Shown here: positions 23,443-35,640 of the stretch, in pieces
Layout: each line of letters begins with the position of its first letter
Position numbering within the stretch: position 1 is the stretch's first letter
From: Galeruca laticollis
Taxonomy: Eukaryota > Arthropoda > Insecta > Coleoptera > Chrysomelidae
Length of the DNA stretch: 64,000 nt
Reading direction: 5' to 3'
NCBI GenBank assembly: GCA_963921935.1
Contig: OY998176.1
Coordinates: forward strand, 52,353,813-52,417,812
Translations under genes and position numbers: made by a program
Notes under the pieces: model-generated
What the model was told of the DNA's origin: nothing
Databases searched by the model: none
What the model saw: the letters and a program-made list of their open reading frames with translations, nothing else

Positions 23443-25084
23443 TTGTGTACTTCATCTTGGAAAACGTTTTCTCACACAAGTACGTAGTACCAAAAACAGA
23501 AAACTACCCACGAGCAAATTTATGCACATTATCAAATTGTGCCAGTGGAAGACTCTTATAAAATTCCAACAAAGATGAATTTTGATATTTGTTTTTAAAC
23601 ATATCACTGCACTGTAAATCAATAATTTCCATTTGGACTTCCGGAGCCAGGGTTTCAATGTCAGTATCAAAAGGATTTTGAAAAAACTTAATTTAATTCA
23701 CAATGACATAAAAATCTGAAAAACCAGTATCGAAATTTATCTTTAAAGCACTCAAAGTTTCGACTGCAAAATCGACTGGAAATTCAGTCTCTGTAGTGTG
23801 GCTGAATATTTCACATGTTTTAAAATGTGTGAAGGATTTTTTACGTAACTGCGATTGGAATAGTATTATTTTCTGCCTGAACGATTTGATATTAGTGTAT
23901 AAATCAGGAAGAAGCTGATTTTCTCCTTGCAATCTCAAATTCAGTTCGTTCATATGATTTGTCAAATCGACATAGAATGCTAATTTCCACAGCCATTCAC
24001 TATTTCCTAAATCGGCGCAAGGGCGATGCTTCTCATTAAAAAAAATTCGATCTCTGCTCGAAGTTCAAAAAAGCGCTTAAGAACTTTTCCGCAACTAAGC
24101 CAGCGGACGGCAGTATGATATGGCAAATCATTTTCTCTGATCTCTTCAATAAACTCGCGGAATTGTCGGTGATTCAGCCCTGTGGATCTGATGAAATTAA
24201 CAACTGATATCACTGGTCTTAGAACTTCAGACAAATCCAAACATTTTACGCACAAGGACTGTTGATGAATGATACAATGTAATACTAATAGTTTTGAACC
24301 ACCATCATTTTCTACAGCCTTTGACACAAGTGCGACCACTCCTTTATTTTTACCACACATATTTTTGCCTCCATCGGTGATGATATATTTCAAGTTTTTC
24401 CATCAAAAGATTTTTTATTAATGGCATTTTCAACTCCCTTAAAAATATCTGCTCCAGTTGTCGTGCCGTGAATACTATCAATATCAAGAAGTTCTTCATA
24501 CACTTCATAGCTTTTATCGACTCCACGAATAAAAATCAACATCTGAGCAGTCAGTATCTGACACATCCGTTAACTCATTCAAGGCTAGAGAAAACCACTC
24601 AGGATGTCCATTTTTGTCATACAGTTGAGATGATATATTTTCTGGGATGTCTTGCACCCTCTGAATCACGGTGTTTGCTGACCAACTGACACCTTTCAAT
24701 AAATTATTATTTTAGTATTATTTTATTATTTCTCCATCATTTGAATGGTTTTCCACGTTTTGCGATTTCAAGAGCCACACGAAAGCTGGCGCGAGTTGCA
24801 GAGTCTTGCTCAGTATTTGTTTTGGTAAACAAATATTGCAGCGATTGCAGTCTGCGCTGCAAATCTTTAAATTTTTACGTCCGCAATATTCCTGTATATT
24901 TAGAGTAATCTTGAAGAGGTTTCGATTCATAGTGACGTTTAATATTATATTCTTTGAGAACAGCTATGGTTTCATTACAAATTAAACATAGCGCCTTATT
25001 ACTGCAGTCAATCACAAAATACTGGAAGTTCCATTTATCTTGGAACGTTCTGCATTCACTGTCTTTTTTTCGCTTCTTTTCCAT
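23443..25084 (-). pseudogene. hAT-superfamily transposase relic (ZBED/GTF2IRD2-like)
   Basis: Minus-strand transposase broken into at least six frames. The start (25084) has a BED-type zinc-finger region (FVIDCSNKALCLICNETIAV ... NIKRHYESKP). The middle (24393-24007) has ITDGGKNMCGKNKGV (catalytic Asp region), LHCIIHQQSLCVKCL, VNFIRSTGLNHRQFREF and YHTAVRWLSCGKVLKRFFEL, the diagnostic hAT block also seen in GTF2IRD2- and ZBED-related proteins. The C-terminal dimerisation region (about 23690-23443) retains VHKFARG and FGTTYLCEKTFSKMKY. Such proteins are usually 600-650 residues, and this spans about 550 codons with frameshifts. No convincing TIRs or 8-bp duplication were found. Confidence 0.8.
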
Positions 25085-25969
25085 ACCAATGAATCACACA
25101 TAAAAACAAGTCTAATCAAAATACTCTTATTACTTTATTTCACAATAGCAACTTCGCTTCCTTCGCCTTTTCCGCGCAAACTGACGCCTTTCTATACCTA
25201 TGCGATTACTACCATCTAAAAATGATCAAAAAAAAACTAGCCAGAACCCAAAAATTATATAAGTGTATTCTGTTTCTGTATTCTCTTATTTATCAGTCTA
25301 TTTTTAGGGATACAATTTTTTAATTCAATCCATAATTTATGAGTTTAGTTGGCTCTTAAAAATTCTAGTCAAACATCTGTGCCTGGCGGTGAGAATCTTG
25401 TGGCGTGATACAAATCCTTTTAGTTGGGTATTTGTGTACCCAACCTTTCTCCACTGTCTAAAAGCTAGTGACGGGCTACCGCCTGTACATCTTTCTAAGA
25501 TCAATCAGAATACTGTAGACTTGAGAAAGCCTGGTTTCTATATCCGACAAAATACGTCTGCCACATCTGACAAGATTATATTTGGTTTCCTCAATTTAAT
25601 TTTGCCTAACGTAAATTAGTTATAGTATAATTAGCGCGCTACAAAAAAATCTCTGATTCATAAATGTTGGATTGAGTTAAGAAATTTTATCCCCTATTTT
25701 AGGGATTCATCCATTGTACAATGGGTTGTGTGTACTTTTTATTATTGTTTTAATCAGATAGTGACTATGATTCAAGCACAATATTTTCATTCGTTTTATG
25801 TTTCTTCTGATTGTAAGGATTTGGTGTACCTACAGCCTGACCATGGGGCACTGCTGATGGTTTATCATTGAACCGAAAACGCTCTGATAGCAATAAATTC
25901 TTGTAGCAAAATACAAAATTTGTTTCTTTTCTATCATGACAGGAAATTAAGACGCCAACACACTTGTCA
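25085..25969. other. Unassigned DNA
   Basis: One plus-strand open frame (25389-25619, 76 residues) shows no known domain. The minus frame 25765-25983 overlaps the start of the LOA-like fragment and is antisense to it. Confidence 0.3.
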
Positions 25970-26402
25970 GGAAAGGAGCACAAACGCCCTTAATTGGCCC
26001 GGAGCCTTTCTGTGGTGTAGGAAAATGCTCCTATAAGAAATAGTTTCGGAACTGTGACATTGCTTTGAAACTGCTAGATCCAAAAATTATTTGGATCTCA
26101 GTAAACATAAGCTACATCTCCTCACGGGCTTCCTTGCAGAACACTGCCGCCTTAGGAAGCACATAATAAGAATAGGTCTAGCAGAAATTGACGAGTGAAG
26201 ATTCTGTGGGAAGGAGAAAGAAACTCAGGATTACCTAACTCAAAAATGCTTGGCCATTGTAAGCCAACGCAAAAAATTCATCGGACATGAAACTTGGAAG
26301 AGTGATTACATAAACTCTTTGTAGCAATTACAAATAATAGAGTTCAGTGGAACCCTGGAACTGGAAGACGAGGTGTAGTAATATCGGGTTAGAGTACATT
26401 GA
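25970..26402 (+). pseudogene. LOA-like LINE 3' fragment (ORF2 C-terminus), left part
   Basis: This matches the C-terminal end of the LOA-like LINE at 57.4-62.9 kb. Shared features are GPEPFCGVGKCSYKK, then KLHLLTGFL.EHCRLRKH, RFCGKEKETQDYL and CLAIVSQRKKFIG. It has stops and an internal deletion, and lacks RT and RNase H. At about 26402 an LTR provirus interrupts it, and its 3' UTR resumes near 33265. Confidence 0.75.
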
Positions 26403-26635
26403 ACTTCCCCACGCTAACTTCCTGTATTGAAGACATTACACGCGGACGAGGACATTGCTAAACTCCAAGGAACTTTCGATGAAACATCCGATGCCGACTT
26501 ATCAATATTATTTTTATAAATTAATCGATCGATTTGTGTTCAGTCTGATTTTAGTTATATTGTGTAGTTTTGATCGTAACAGTTGTTAATAGTAAATAAT
26601 AGTGTTATTAAGAAGTGAGTTTTGAAGTGGCAATT
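26403..26635 (+). repeat. 5' LTR of the errantivirus-like provirus
   Basis: Homologous to 33032-33256. It would carry promoter and polyadenylation signals (tagtaaataatagtg near its end). Exact ends are uncertain because the flanking LINE sequence obscures the target duplication. Confidence 0.7.
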
Positions 26636-26823
26636 CGTATTTGGCGCAGTCAGTAGGATAGTGGAAGAGTCCTTAAGTGATCCTTATCGTTATCAAGAGT
26701 TTATCCACTATCTTCTAAGAAATAAGCTCCAGGGGCAAATATCAAGATAGTTAAGCCAGAAGCATAACAAGAATTCCAGGAATGCACCGTAGCATCACCT
26801 GTATCTTGTAAACCACTTTATTT

Positions 26824-27840
26824 ATGCCAGACCCCTCTGTCTCAGAATCTCCTGATGCAGAGTTTAGCATAGACGATACACTACAAAGTATAATAGATTT
26901 TAATCTAAATAGAGAAGACTTAAAATTGACGAGTTATCTTAGCAACCTAAGTATTGACGATTCAGACCTTGAAAATATATTGAAAATTAGAAATAATATT
27001 ACAATGGCACAATTCCACAATTAAAATCTATGTACTATCCCTAACTTTGATGGAAATCCAAACGAATTATTCTGATTTATCAAGATTTCAACTTTATTAT
27101 TAAATCATTATTATAACCAAAATAATCCAGCAGATATCCGGAACCAGATTCTTTTCCATGATGTCATAAGTAAATGAACTGGTAGATCCAAAAAAGTTAT
27201 TTCTATTTATAGATGCGAAACATGGAACGCTGGGAAAGACGTCTTAATTCGAAACTTTGGAAATCAAAGAAACAAAAATTCTTTCTTAGTCAACCTTCGA
27301 TAGGGCCCTCAAGGAAGACCTTTTCAGTTTTATGAGAAAACAATGGGACTTATAAACTGTATTAGTGATTACGAGAACCTTTGGTCTCAACTATAAGGGC
27401 AATGCGGACGGATAACCTAGCAATTGCAATTCAATTCATTCAAGAAGAGAACAAAATCCGATACGTGCGAAGGGGTAATATACTTGCTTCAATCTTCAAC
27501 TCCAGGACGATCTACAAACAACTTCTCGGCCCAGAAACAACCGACCTCTAGTTTTCCAAAACCGATGGTCCACCAACAACCGACGTTCTTCAACCCTCGA
27601 TGGCATTCAACGAGACAAAAAAACAGCCAATTTCCGCCAAGATAACCATTACAAAACTTCCAAAGGCCCACGTTCAATCAACGAAGACCCAAAACTAGAC
27701 AACCATTTAGGGTACCTAATCAACCTTACTTCTAGTCCTACTGACCAGGAACATCACAACAACCAGGGCCGACCCCCATGAGTATATCGACAGCGGCTTC
27801 AAATAAGAGTAGACCGTTCAATCAATATTAAGACATCAAA
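26824..27840 (+). pseudogene. Errantivirus-like gag, broken
   Basis: The ATG at 26824 opens a 66-codon frame (MPDPSVSESPDAEFS...) closed by a TAA. Gag-like sequence continues in shifted frames, including a Gln/Asn/Pro-rich stretch around 27424-27645 typical of the nucleic-acid-binding end of insect gags. Multiple stops and frameshifts follow. Gag would assemble the particle core. No CCHC knuckle is visible, as is common in this group. Confidence 0.55.
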
Positions 27841-28049
27841 AACCTCAACAATCTCAGCCCAAGTTTACCGTCGAAGAATTGTATAACGTAGAAGAAGAAC
27901 ACAACAAAGAAGACTTTTATGAAATAGAACAACCTCTAGAAGATTTATCACTCACCGAGGTATAAGACTTTAGGTATGAAGAACATGAAAATTTTTCTAT
28001 AGAACTAATGACAGAAACAAAAATATTACTTTTTCGAAAAAAAGGAACT

Positions 28050-31000
28050 CATTAAATATGATTCTTTTACTTTTACTTCCATTTTTCAAAATTAATCACA
28101 AAAACATAGTATCACAATCCCTTCGTTTCCAGAATTCAAATCTCCCGAAAAATTGAAGTTTTATTTATTAAAATTCCATGAAACCTTTGATCGCCTTGTT
28201 GGTCTCGATAACTTAAAACTCCTCCATGCCCAATTAAATTTCCCTTAATCAATCCTTGCAACGAATCATTCGACCATCCCTAGAAAATAGTATGAAACGA
28301 AGAAAACGCAATTCTACTTAATTCATCTCGAAGCAAACTCCATTAGTCAAGTCAGGTTACCAGTTAAAGAAAATCAAGGAACCGTTACTATACCAAGACA
28401 ACATCAAGGACAATCCAAGGTGTAGTGATAAAATAAAGCCTTTCCAAATCCACAAAACCAACTAGCCTGAACGAAAATCGAACATTTTACCTCAGAGCCT
28501 GTAGAATTCGACATTACCGAACCGATAGATTGCAAGAAGATTATTCTTGAAGAATTTCACATATTTTCGATGATAACAACACAGCACAAAGCACGAAGAT
28601 TAGTATAGACCATAGAATCCAAACGGATCACCTTAATATGGAAGAAAAAGAACACATCCTCCGTCTCTGCAGAAAATATTCAAATATCTTCCATTAACAG
28701 ATACACCTCTTAGTTTTACGAAGGTGAACACCACATAAGAACGAAGGATGAAATATAATAAATCATACCGCTATCCAGACATCCACAAAGAAGAAGTTAA
28801 ATAGCTTCGATTCTTGATCAAGGAATAATTAGACCTAGCCAATCTCAACGGTCCTTACCTACCTAGTTAGTCGCAAAAAAGCAGGGAAAATTAAATTGCG
28901 CATCATTGTTGACTACCGCAAAGTAAATGAAAAAACCATCGACGACCGGTATCCAATTCCAAACATAATAGACATATTGGATAAACTTGGCCGATGCCAA
29001 TACTTCACCACCCTAGATTTGGCGAGAGGTTTCCACCAGATATAAATGTCCGAGGAAGATATTCCTAAAACTGCTTTTAGTGTAGAGAACGGACACTACG
29101 AGTATGTAAGAATGCCATTCGGGCTTAAAAACGCACCCGCAACATTCCAACGGGTAAATGATAATGTCTTGAAAGGACTCCAAGGCGAAATATGTTTGGT
29201 TTATATGGACGATATTATCGTGTTTTCCGCATCTCTACAGGAATACATAGTTAATCTCACCAAAATATTTCAACGTCTCCGAGATACCAGACTGAAAATA
29301 CAACTAGACAAATATGAGTTCCTATGAAAAGAAGTTAGTTTCCTGGAACAAATCGTCACTTCAGAGGGTATAAAACCGAACCCTACTAAAATTGAAGCCA
29401 TCGACAATTATCAAACACCTAAAACAGCTAAAGATATCAGAGGATTCCTAGGGTTTTTAGGATACTACAGGAAGTTTATAGAGGACAAAAAAATGACAAA
29501 ACCTCTAACAACTTGTCTGAAGAAGGATACCAGGATCAAACATACTCCAGAATTATGAAAATGCTTCAATACATGCAAAAACCTTTTGATGAACGAACCT
29601 CTTCTACAGTACCCGGACTTTACAAGACCTTTTAATCTAACCACTGACGATGACGCTAGAAACTATGCTATAGGAGCAGTGCTTTCCAAAGGACCAATGA
29701 GCAGCGATAAAACCATAGCATTCGCTTCAAGAACGCTTAACGACACAGAATCTAAGTACTCGACAATTGAGAAAGAGATGTTAGCTATAGTATCGGTCAC
29801 TAAATACTACCGATCCTATATACTCGGAAGAACGTTTGAAATTCGGTCAGACAACCGCTCGCTTCAGTATCTCTTTTCTTTGAAAGAACCAAACTCCAAC
29901 CTAGTAAGATGGAGACTAAAATTGGAAGAATACGATTACGAAGTTGTATATCAAGAAGGTCAATTTAATACCAACGCCGACGCCCTTTCAAGAGTGGAAA
30001 TACACACCGAAGAATTATTTGACCTAGCAAAATACGTCAAAGAAGTGAATAAAAGATTAGAATCTCCGGATGAAGAAAATACCTCTTTATATAGTAATCC
30101 ACCCGAAGATAGACTCTCAGACATTGTCAACGAAGATATTTCGGAATTGCCCCCATCTATTGAAAAAATATTAGAACGGGCGAACTTAGATCACCCCCTC
30201 TACAAATATATAAGATACAAAGAAACCGAGAAGAAAATCAAGAGGAACCACAACAAAACATACAGGAAGATCAACGAGAAACGTCAGACTGCGAAACAAA
30301 CCACACAGCAATAGAAAACCCAATTTTAGGCATCCCTTTATCTGATAGACCATTCAATTACTACAATAATCAAATCGTCTTTAAAACAGTTAATTACAAT
30401 CCTCCATATCTAGTAACATTACACATCTTTCCAAACAAAGAACGTATGTATGTCCAATCTAGACCCAGATAAATTAAATTTCTTTAAAAACCACCTCCAA
30501 CCAAAAAAGGAAATATGCTTGTCTCTCTGAATAACTGAAACAGAACTTCTAATATGAATACTTTATTTCTGGCCTAATTCGAAGATGGATATCGAAAACA
30601 TCGTTAATTTCTGCAATATATGTCAAGAATCTAAATATAACCGACTTCTACCAAAACCAAAATTTATAGTCAAACCTACACCCACCAAACCATTAGAAAT
30701 CGTTCGTATCGATCTTTATCAAGCCAATGGACAGAAGTTCCTAACCATAATAGATGCATTATCCCAAGTACCGACAGACCTTCCCAATTGAAAGAGGAAA
30801 CGCAGTAAAAGTAATTAACGCTTTCCGTACATTTGTAAGTCACCACGGATTACCTTTTTTGATAGTGGTAGATAGTGGAACACAATTTAGAAACGAAATC
30901 ATACCAGAATTAGTCGATTTCCATAAAATATTCATCCCCTACACAACCCTAAACAGTCCTCAGTCCAATGGTATGATCGAAAGGTTCCACTCAACTTTAA

Positions 31001-31257
31001 TCAAACACCTAAGAATACTCCGAAACACAAAAACAACGGTATCCATCAAAGAACAAATGCCATATGCTTCACTTGGCTACAACAATTCCGTCCACACCTC
31101 AACGAAACTAAAACCTTTTGAAGTATTAAACGGGCATTCGAATGCAAGAGGTCCTTTCGAGATAGATATAGAAAGAACCTTACTAAACGATTACATAGAA
31201 CAATATCGTAAGAAAACTAAAGAAATTTATAAGGAGATCAACGAACACTTTTCCTAA
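28050..31257 (+). pseudogene. Errantivirus-like pol (protease, RT, RNase H, integrase), broken
   Basis: Domains occur in order. There is a decayed protease region (about 28100-28450). RT lies at about 28740-29580, with the catalytic VYMDDIIVF motif near 29208 and MPFGLKNAPATFQR upstream. The best preserved block, 29586-30314, contains the Ty3/Gypsy RNase H (NLTTDDDARNYAIGAVLSKG, then DNRSLQYLF). Integrase spans about 30585-31257, with the core Asp in RIDLYQANG, the second in VVDSGTQF and the Glu in SNGMIERFHST. The integrase zinc region retains FCNICQESK. Stops fall inside RT (near 29043 and 29325), between RNase H and integrase, and a frameshift lies within integrase near 30770, so no functional enzyme can be made. 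Confidence 0.8.
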
Positions 31258-31599
31258 AATAAAAAGGCCATTATTGAAAACAGAAATGAATCGAGACACA
31301 TCCCTATCGCATACAAACCGTCTACTTGAAAATACACTAGAAAAACTTTGAAAAGAAATAAACTATTGACAAGATTTCTACCCAAGGCTGTTGTCACAGA
31401 TAACGCTATAACGATAACAGCCACTGTACATAATAAAAACCTAAATCACAAATCCGGAGAGAAAACTAATTCCAAATCTTCCTCACAGATTCGCTTGCCT
31501 AATGGGAGAGGAAATCAAAATGAGATATTTGGAAGAAAATCCAGGAGTACTTCCCCTCAACCAGGGATAAGCAAATATACGTTCTAACATGTACGACTA

Positions 31600-33036
31600 T
31601 ACACACTTTTTCTAATTACAACCTATAATGGAAGAAATAAAACTATCGATAATTAATACCAAGCAGTTACTAACGCCATAGAATATGGCCTCAGCTACCC
31701 ATATTTTAACAGCCTACAAAATTTCAATCAAGCCCTTCAATTTCAAATAAATCAGCCAAAGAGAAAATACTATCAAATTATCCAACCTCAAAATGGAAAC
31801 GAGGAAGTCTTAACGGCTTAGGAAGTATTGTCAAGTCTATTTCCGGAAACTTAGATCAGGAAGACGCCGAAATTACAATACAGCAATACAAACGCTTCAA
31901 AAAAATCAAAAGAATATTATAAAAATCGAACAAATAGATGAAATCAGTAAAAACCTGAACAAAATTGTATTCTATTCCAACCACTATCTTCAAGCCAAAA
32001 ATGTACTGGACGAATTAAACCTATCTCTTCAAATTTTCCTTCAACTCCAGAACGGTCTAGAAGCGGCAATCACATTTTCCAGACTAAACACCCTTCACAA
32101 TATTAGTGTCTTGAGGAAAGATGAATTAGAATGGTAAGTGACAAAAATCCTAGAACCACACAGCGAATATTATCTCTTATATACAAAAGACGAAGACATC
32201 CTTAATTATCACGATATAATAAGCGTAGATGCTTACTACACGAACCACACGATCGTATTTATCTTACACTTTCCCATTTTATATCCTAAAACCTTCACAT
32301 ACTACCACCTATTCCCGATACCTACACAAAATTGTACCATAATTATTCCTCCAGAACCGTACCTTGTAATCAACGAAGATACCTTCCCATACTCCGAAAT
32401 TCCATGCAAAAGAACCAGTGCCGAATATTTATGCAATGAAAAAGAGCTGCAAACAACGAAAACCGAAGACTGCATCAACCAGATTCTTCAACTGAAAAAT
32501 AGAGAAGCACCTTGCAACTATATTCCATTGCAAAAGCAGATCACAATCATCCAAAATCTATGGAACTTCCAACAAGTAGCAATATTTACTGTACACACAA
32601 AAATAACAACTGAATGTTCCACAATAAAGCCAATAGTTCTGCGAGGAATGTACTTGATCAAACTTCCACCACGCTGCGAGTTCAGAACAGTAGGTTTATT
32701 AATTCCAAAACCACTACCAAAGGTGAACCATTAACGTTACCCCAAATTAGAACAAGCCACATACAAAAACCAATAAAATTTAAACTACTGAATATAGACC
32801 AAGTGACCCTAGATGACCTCCATGAGCTCATTAAGCAAGCAAACGAAATGGAATCAGTAGAGGCTGAAAAATGGAACCACATCCACAACCATTTCTGGAT
32901 AACCCCCATCTATATAGGTATTACAGTTCTCCCAATTTATATTTGCTATAAGCTAAAGAACAAACGATGTAAGAGAAAGCACCAAAGAAAATCCAAACCA
33001 ACGAAAGACGAAGAGAACACCAAAGTTTTGTATTGA
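31600..33036 (+). pseudogene. Errantivirus-like envelope (baculovirus F-like) gene, broken
   Basis: The position after pol and the sequence pattern fit the env of insect errantiviruses, a membrane fusion glycoprotein related to baculovirus F proteins. The N-terminal third (about 31600-32137) is scattered over frames with several stops. A frame at 32138-32734 contains many Cys residues (CTIIIP, CKRTSAEYLCNEKE, CINQIL, CNYIP). A frameshift around 32614-32734 leads to the last frame, which has a hydrophobic anchor (about 32895-32952) followed by a short Lys/Arg-rich tail and ends at 33036. No signal peptide is intact. The gene cannot make protein as it stands. Confidence 0.7.
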
Positions 33037-33256
33037 ACTCCATTACGGTAACTTCCTGAATACGCAGACATTGCACCCGGACGCTAACTTTGCTAAAATC
33101 CAAAGAACATTCGATAATATATCCGATACCGGATAATCGATCGATTTGTATTATATTCGGTTTGATTTAAGTTATATTGTTTTGACCAGTTTTATTGTGT
33201 AGTTTTGATTGTAACAGTTGTTAATAGTAAATAAAAATGTTTTTGAAAGGCGAATT
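33032..33256 (+). repeat. 3' LTR of the errantivirus-like provirus
   Basis: Counterpart of the 5' LTR. The env stop codon lies at its edge. It is followed by a run of G (about 33260-33278) before LINE sequence resumes. Confidence 0.7.
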
Positions 33257-33264
33257 TTGGGTCG

Positions 33265-33330
33265 GGGGGGAGGGGGGGTGCAAGTGCAATACAATAAACC
33301 TTAGGTTTCAGTGCATTATAACCCATTTAC
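33265..33330 (+). repeat. LOA-like LINE 3' UTR end, right part
   Basis: The block gcaatacaataaacct, followed by taggtttcagtgcatta, matches the complement of 57450-57485, the 3' UTR of the LOA-like LINE. It rejoins the fragment at 25970-26402 across the provirus. Confidence 0.75.
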
Positions 33331-34440
33331 AATATTATTAATCTTAATATACTAATAATAACTAATTAGCTTAGAAGTTGCCATGTCTTGTCAAGTAACT
33401 TTTAAAAAGTATGGACGCCAATAAGCATATATCTATTGGGATTTAGATCAAGGATGTGTTAACACATTCAATACTATCAATGAGGTTCGAGAGATTACGA
33501 AACAACGAGTACACTGACATCCAATTCAAAATATTTGTTCATTGCGTTAAATGTATATGATTTATAAGTTTCGCTTGAAATATTTTATTAGGTCTCCAAT
33601 CAAATTAACGAAAATAGATACCTAGATATAACCAGAATAGTGATAGAAAATGTCCAATTAAATATATGAATTGTTATGATGCTAGCGGCTGTAAAATCTG
33701 TATTTTTATCTATGAATAATAAATTAAATATTGAAATTTTGATGCTAAATAGTAAAATGAATAAACAATTCATTGAAAATGCTGTTATTGTCCATAAAAA
33801 TACATTCATTATTAATTGGGTTGACAGTGAGTGAACAAGGTTTTATAATTATTCAGATGATCTCAACACACAAGAAATTATGAATTAATCATTAATTAAA
33901 ATTATCTACACGTGTTTGATTATTTAGCAAAACATACAATTATTTTAATTTTATATAAATAGAAATTTGAAAAATAATATGAATATAATATCAAGAATTG
34001 GTGTGAAATTCTAATCAAATACTTTTTCGAAGAATAACATTGTTATTTCTTGCAATTTTTTTTTGTTTGTGGTTATTAATATCTTGATCGTCAATAATTC
34101 CTTGGTTAATATTTTTGGACCATTTTTTTAGTATTATTTTTTGTTGTTTTTATGACTTTAATAATTTCTACTATTGCTCTAGATTTTCCGCAAGTTCCTT
34201 CTTCTCTTTAGTTTGCTATTTCCTTGCATCTTGAAGTAATAGTCCTTGTTCCAGAAGGTTAATTTTTTTCTTCCATCTTATTCACATTTACCCAATGAAA
34301 GTTTATATTCGTTTATAGGTATTAATGGTTGCTGTGGAGAAAAATCAAGTAGGGGAGACTGGGGGTAATTATCACAGAGATGACTATTCACAATACAGAT
34401 TTCTACCTCATTTGTGGAGTTAACACGCTGCTCCAACTAC
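33331..34440. other. Intronic DNA with one hydrophobic minus-strand frame
   Basis: A 69-residue frame (33600-33809, minus) is rich in Ile, Leu and Phe (for example NCLFILLFSIKISIFNLLFI). It could be a membrane-protein exon fragment, such as a chemoreceptor relic, but it lacks a diagnostic motif and clear splice sites. Otherwise AT-rich sequence with nothing recognised. Confidence 0.25.
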
Positions 34441-35550
34441 ATACGAAAGGTCTTACTCATCAACAATAGAGGTTAAGGAGTTTAGTAACATGGCCAATGA
34501 CTACAGAGGAATAGCCGAGGAGGTCAAGCAAACCTTTCGAGGACACGTATCCCAAGATCATTGTGCGCTATGAAGAATAGCACCCTGTCCGAGTTGATCC
34601 TGCATAGCAATGTCCTCCAAAGCGTTGTTTCGAGAGGCTGTTGTGAACTAAGCACAACTGATCTATGCAATGTGTAGTTGAAAAAATCCCCTTAATATAA
34701 TGGAAAGTACTGGGAACCACTGTGTAGAGAAAAGATCATACTAAGTGAAAACCAAGAAAGAATACAACCTACTACTGGAGAAACTTATACCACAATCGTA
34801 AAGGCACTGGCCAATAAAAACACAGAGTTTCATACGTACCAGCCCAAACAAAACAAGCCTTACAGAACAGTAATAAAAACATACATTATTCATTAAATCC
34901 TGATGAAATCAAACAGAACATAGAAGACCTTGGACGCGAAGTTATAAATATGTGGAATATCAAAGAAAACGTAACAAAAAAGTTTCTACCCATGTTCTTT
35001 GTGGACCTAAAAATCGAACAAAATAATAAAGAAATATAATGTTAAAACATTAATTGGGAGACTCGATAGTCACAATTGAAGCACCTCATTATATAAGAGT
35101 TATTCCACAGTGCACTAAATGTCAAAAATATGGTCATACCAAAAACTTCTGCCATAGAAACCCCAGATGTGTCAAATGTATAGGATCACATGACAGAATG
35201 TGTCAGGAATACAAAGGATGACAATATAAAATGTGTGAATTGTGCTGAAAAGCACTCCGCAAACTGTAGATGATGTATTGTACAAAAGCAGTTGCAAGAG
35301 AAAACATATCCCAAAATTAGAGAACGGAAGCTTCAAATACCAAGAAAAAACAGGGAATAACATTTGCACAGGTAGTCAATCAGAACAACCAACAAGAAGA
35401 TAACAATGATATCCAAAAACAACAACAAAATAGTTATAAAATATCTCTGAACTAAAAACAATTATGACAGTCCTCATCACGCCAATGGGAACAATAATGA
35501 ATTTAATCACTACTCTTGTTGCAAAAATGCCTCAATGGCCCAGATACTAA
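34440..35550 (+). pseudogene. Jockey LINE ORF1 (gag), broken
   Basis: Gag-like RNA-binding protein of a Jockey-clade LINE. After several stops, the PRE_C2HC-like region (RTVIK near 34870, SLNPDEIKQNIEDLG, FFVDLKIEQNN) leads into a zinc-knuckle cluster near 35110-35275: CTKCQKYGHTKNFC, CVKCIGSHD, and CVNCAEKHSANC in the next frame. Frameshifts at about 35040 and 35220 break it. ORF2 follows in the same orientation. Confidence 0.75.
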
Positions 35551-35640
35551 AAATAGCGTTATGGAATTCAAACGGCTTGAATCAGCATTCTCATGAACTG
35601 AACATTTTCATAGCCAACAATGTAATATTAGTGTTTTCAA
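35551..35640 (+). pseudogene. Jockey LINE ORF2 start (APE), cut by Penelope insertion
   Basis: ILKIALWNSNGLNQHSHELN (about 35549) is the conserved first segment of the Jockey endonuclease. The frame meets Penelope terminal sequence at about 35640, and Jockey resumes near 38218 well downstream (APE-RT linker), so most of the endonuclease is missing. Confidence 0.75.

Larger units (their letters stand above)
26403..33256 (+). mobile_element. Gypsy/errantivirus-like LTR provirus, degraded, with env
   Basis: The 5' LTR (about 26403-26635) and 3' LTR (about 33032-33256) share blocks such as taacttcctg, attgctaaa and gtaacagttgttaatagtaaata, with many differences, so the insertion is old. A primer-binding site TGGCGCAGTCAGTAGGAT (26642-26659) matches the tRNA-Ser type used by the 17.6/297/ZAM group. 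Gag, pol and env follow in the order typical of insect errantiviruses, all with stops or frameshifts. The provirus sits inside a LOA-like LINE 3' end, and antisense to the SOAT gene. Confidence 0.85.
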
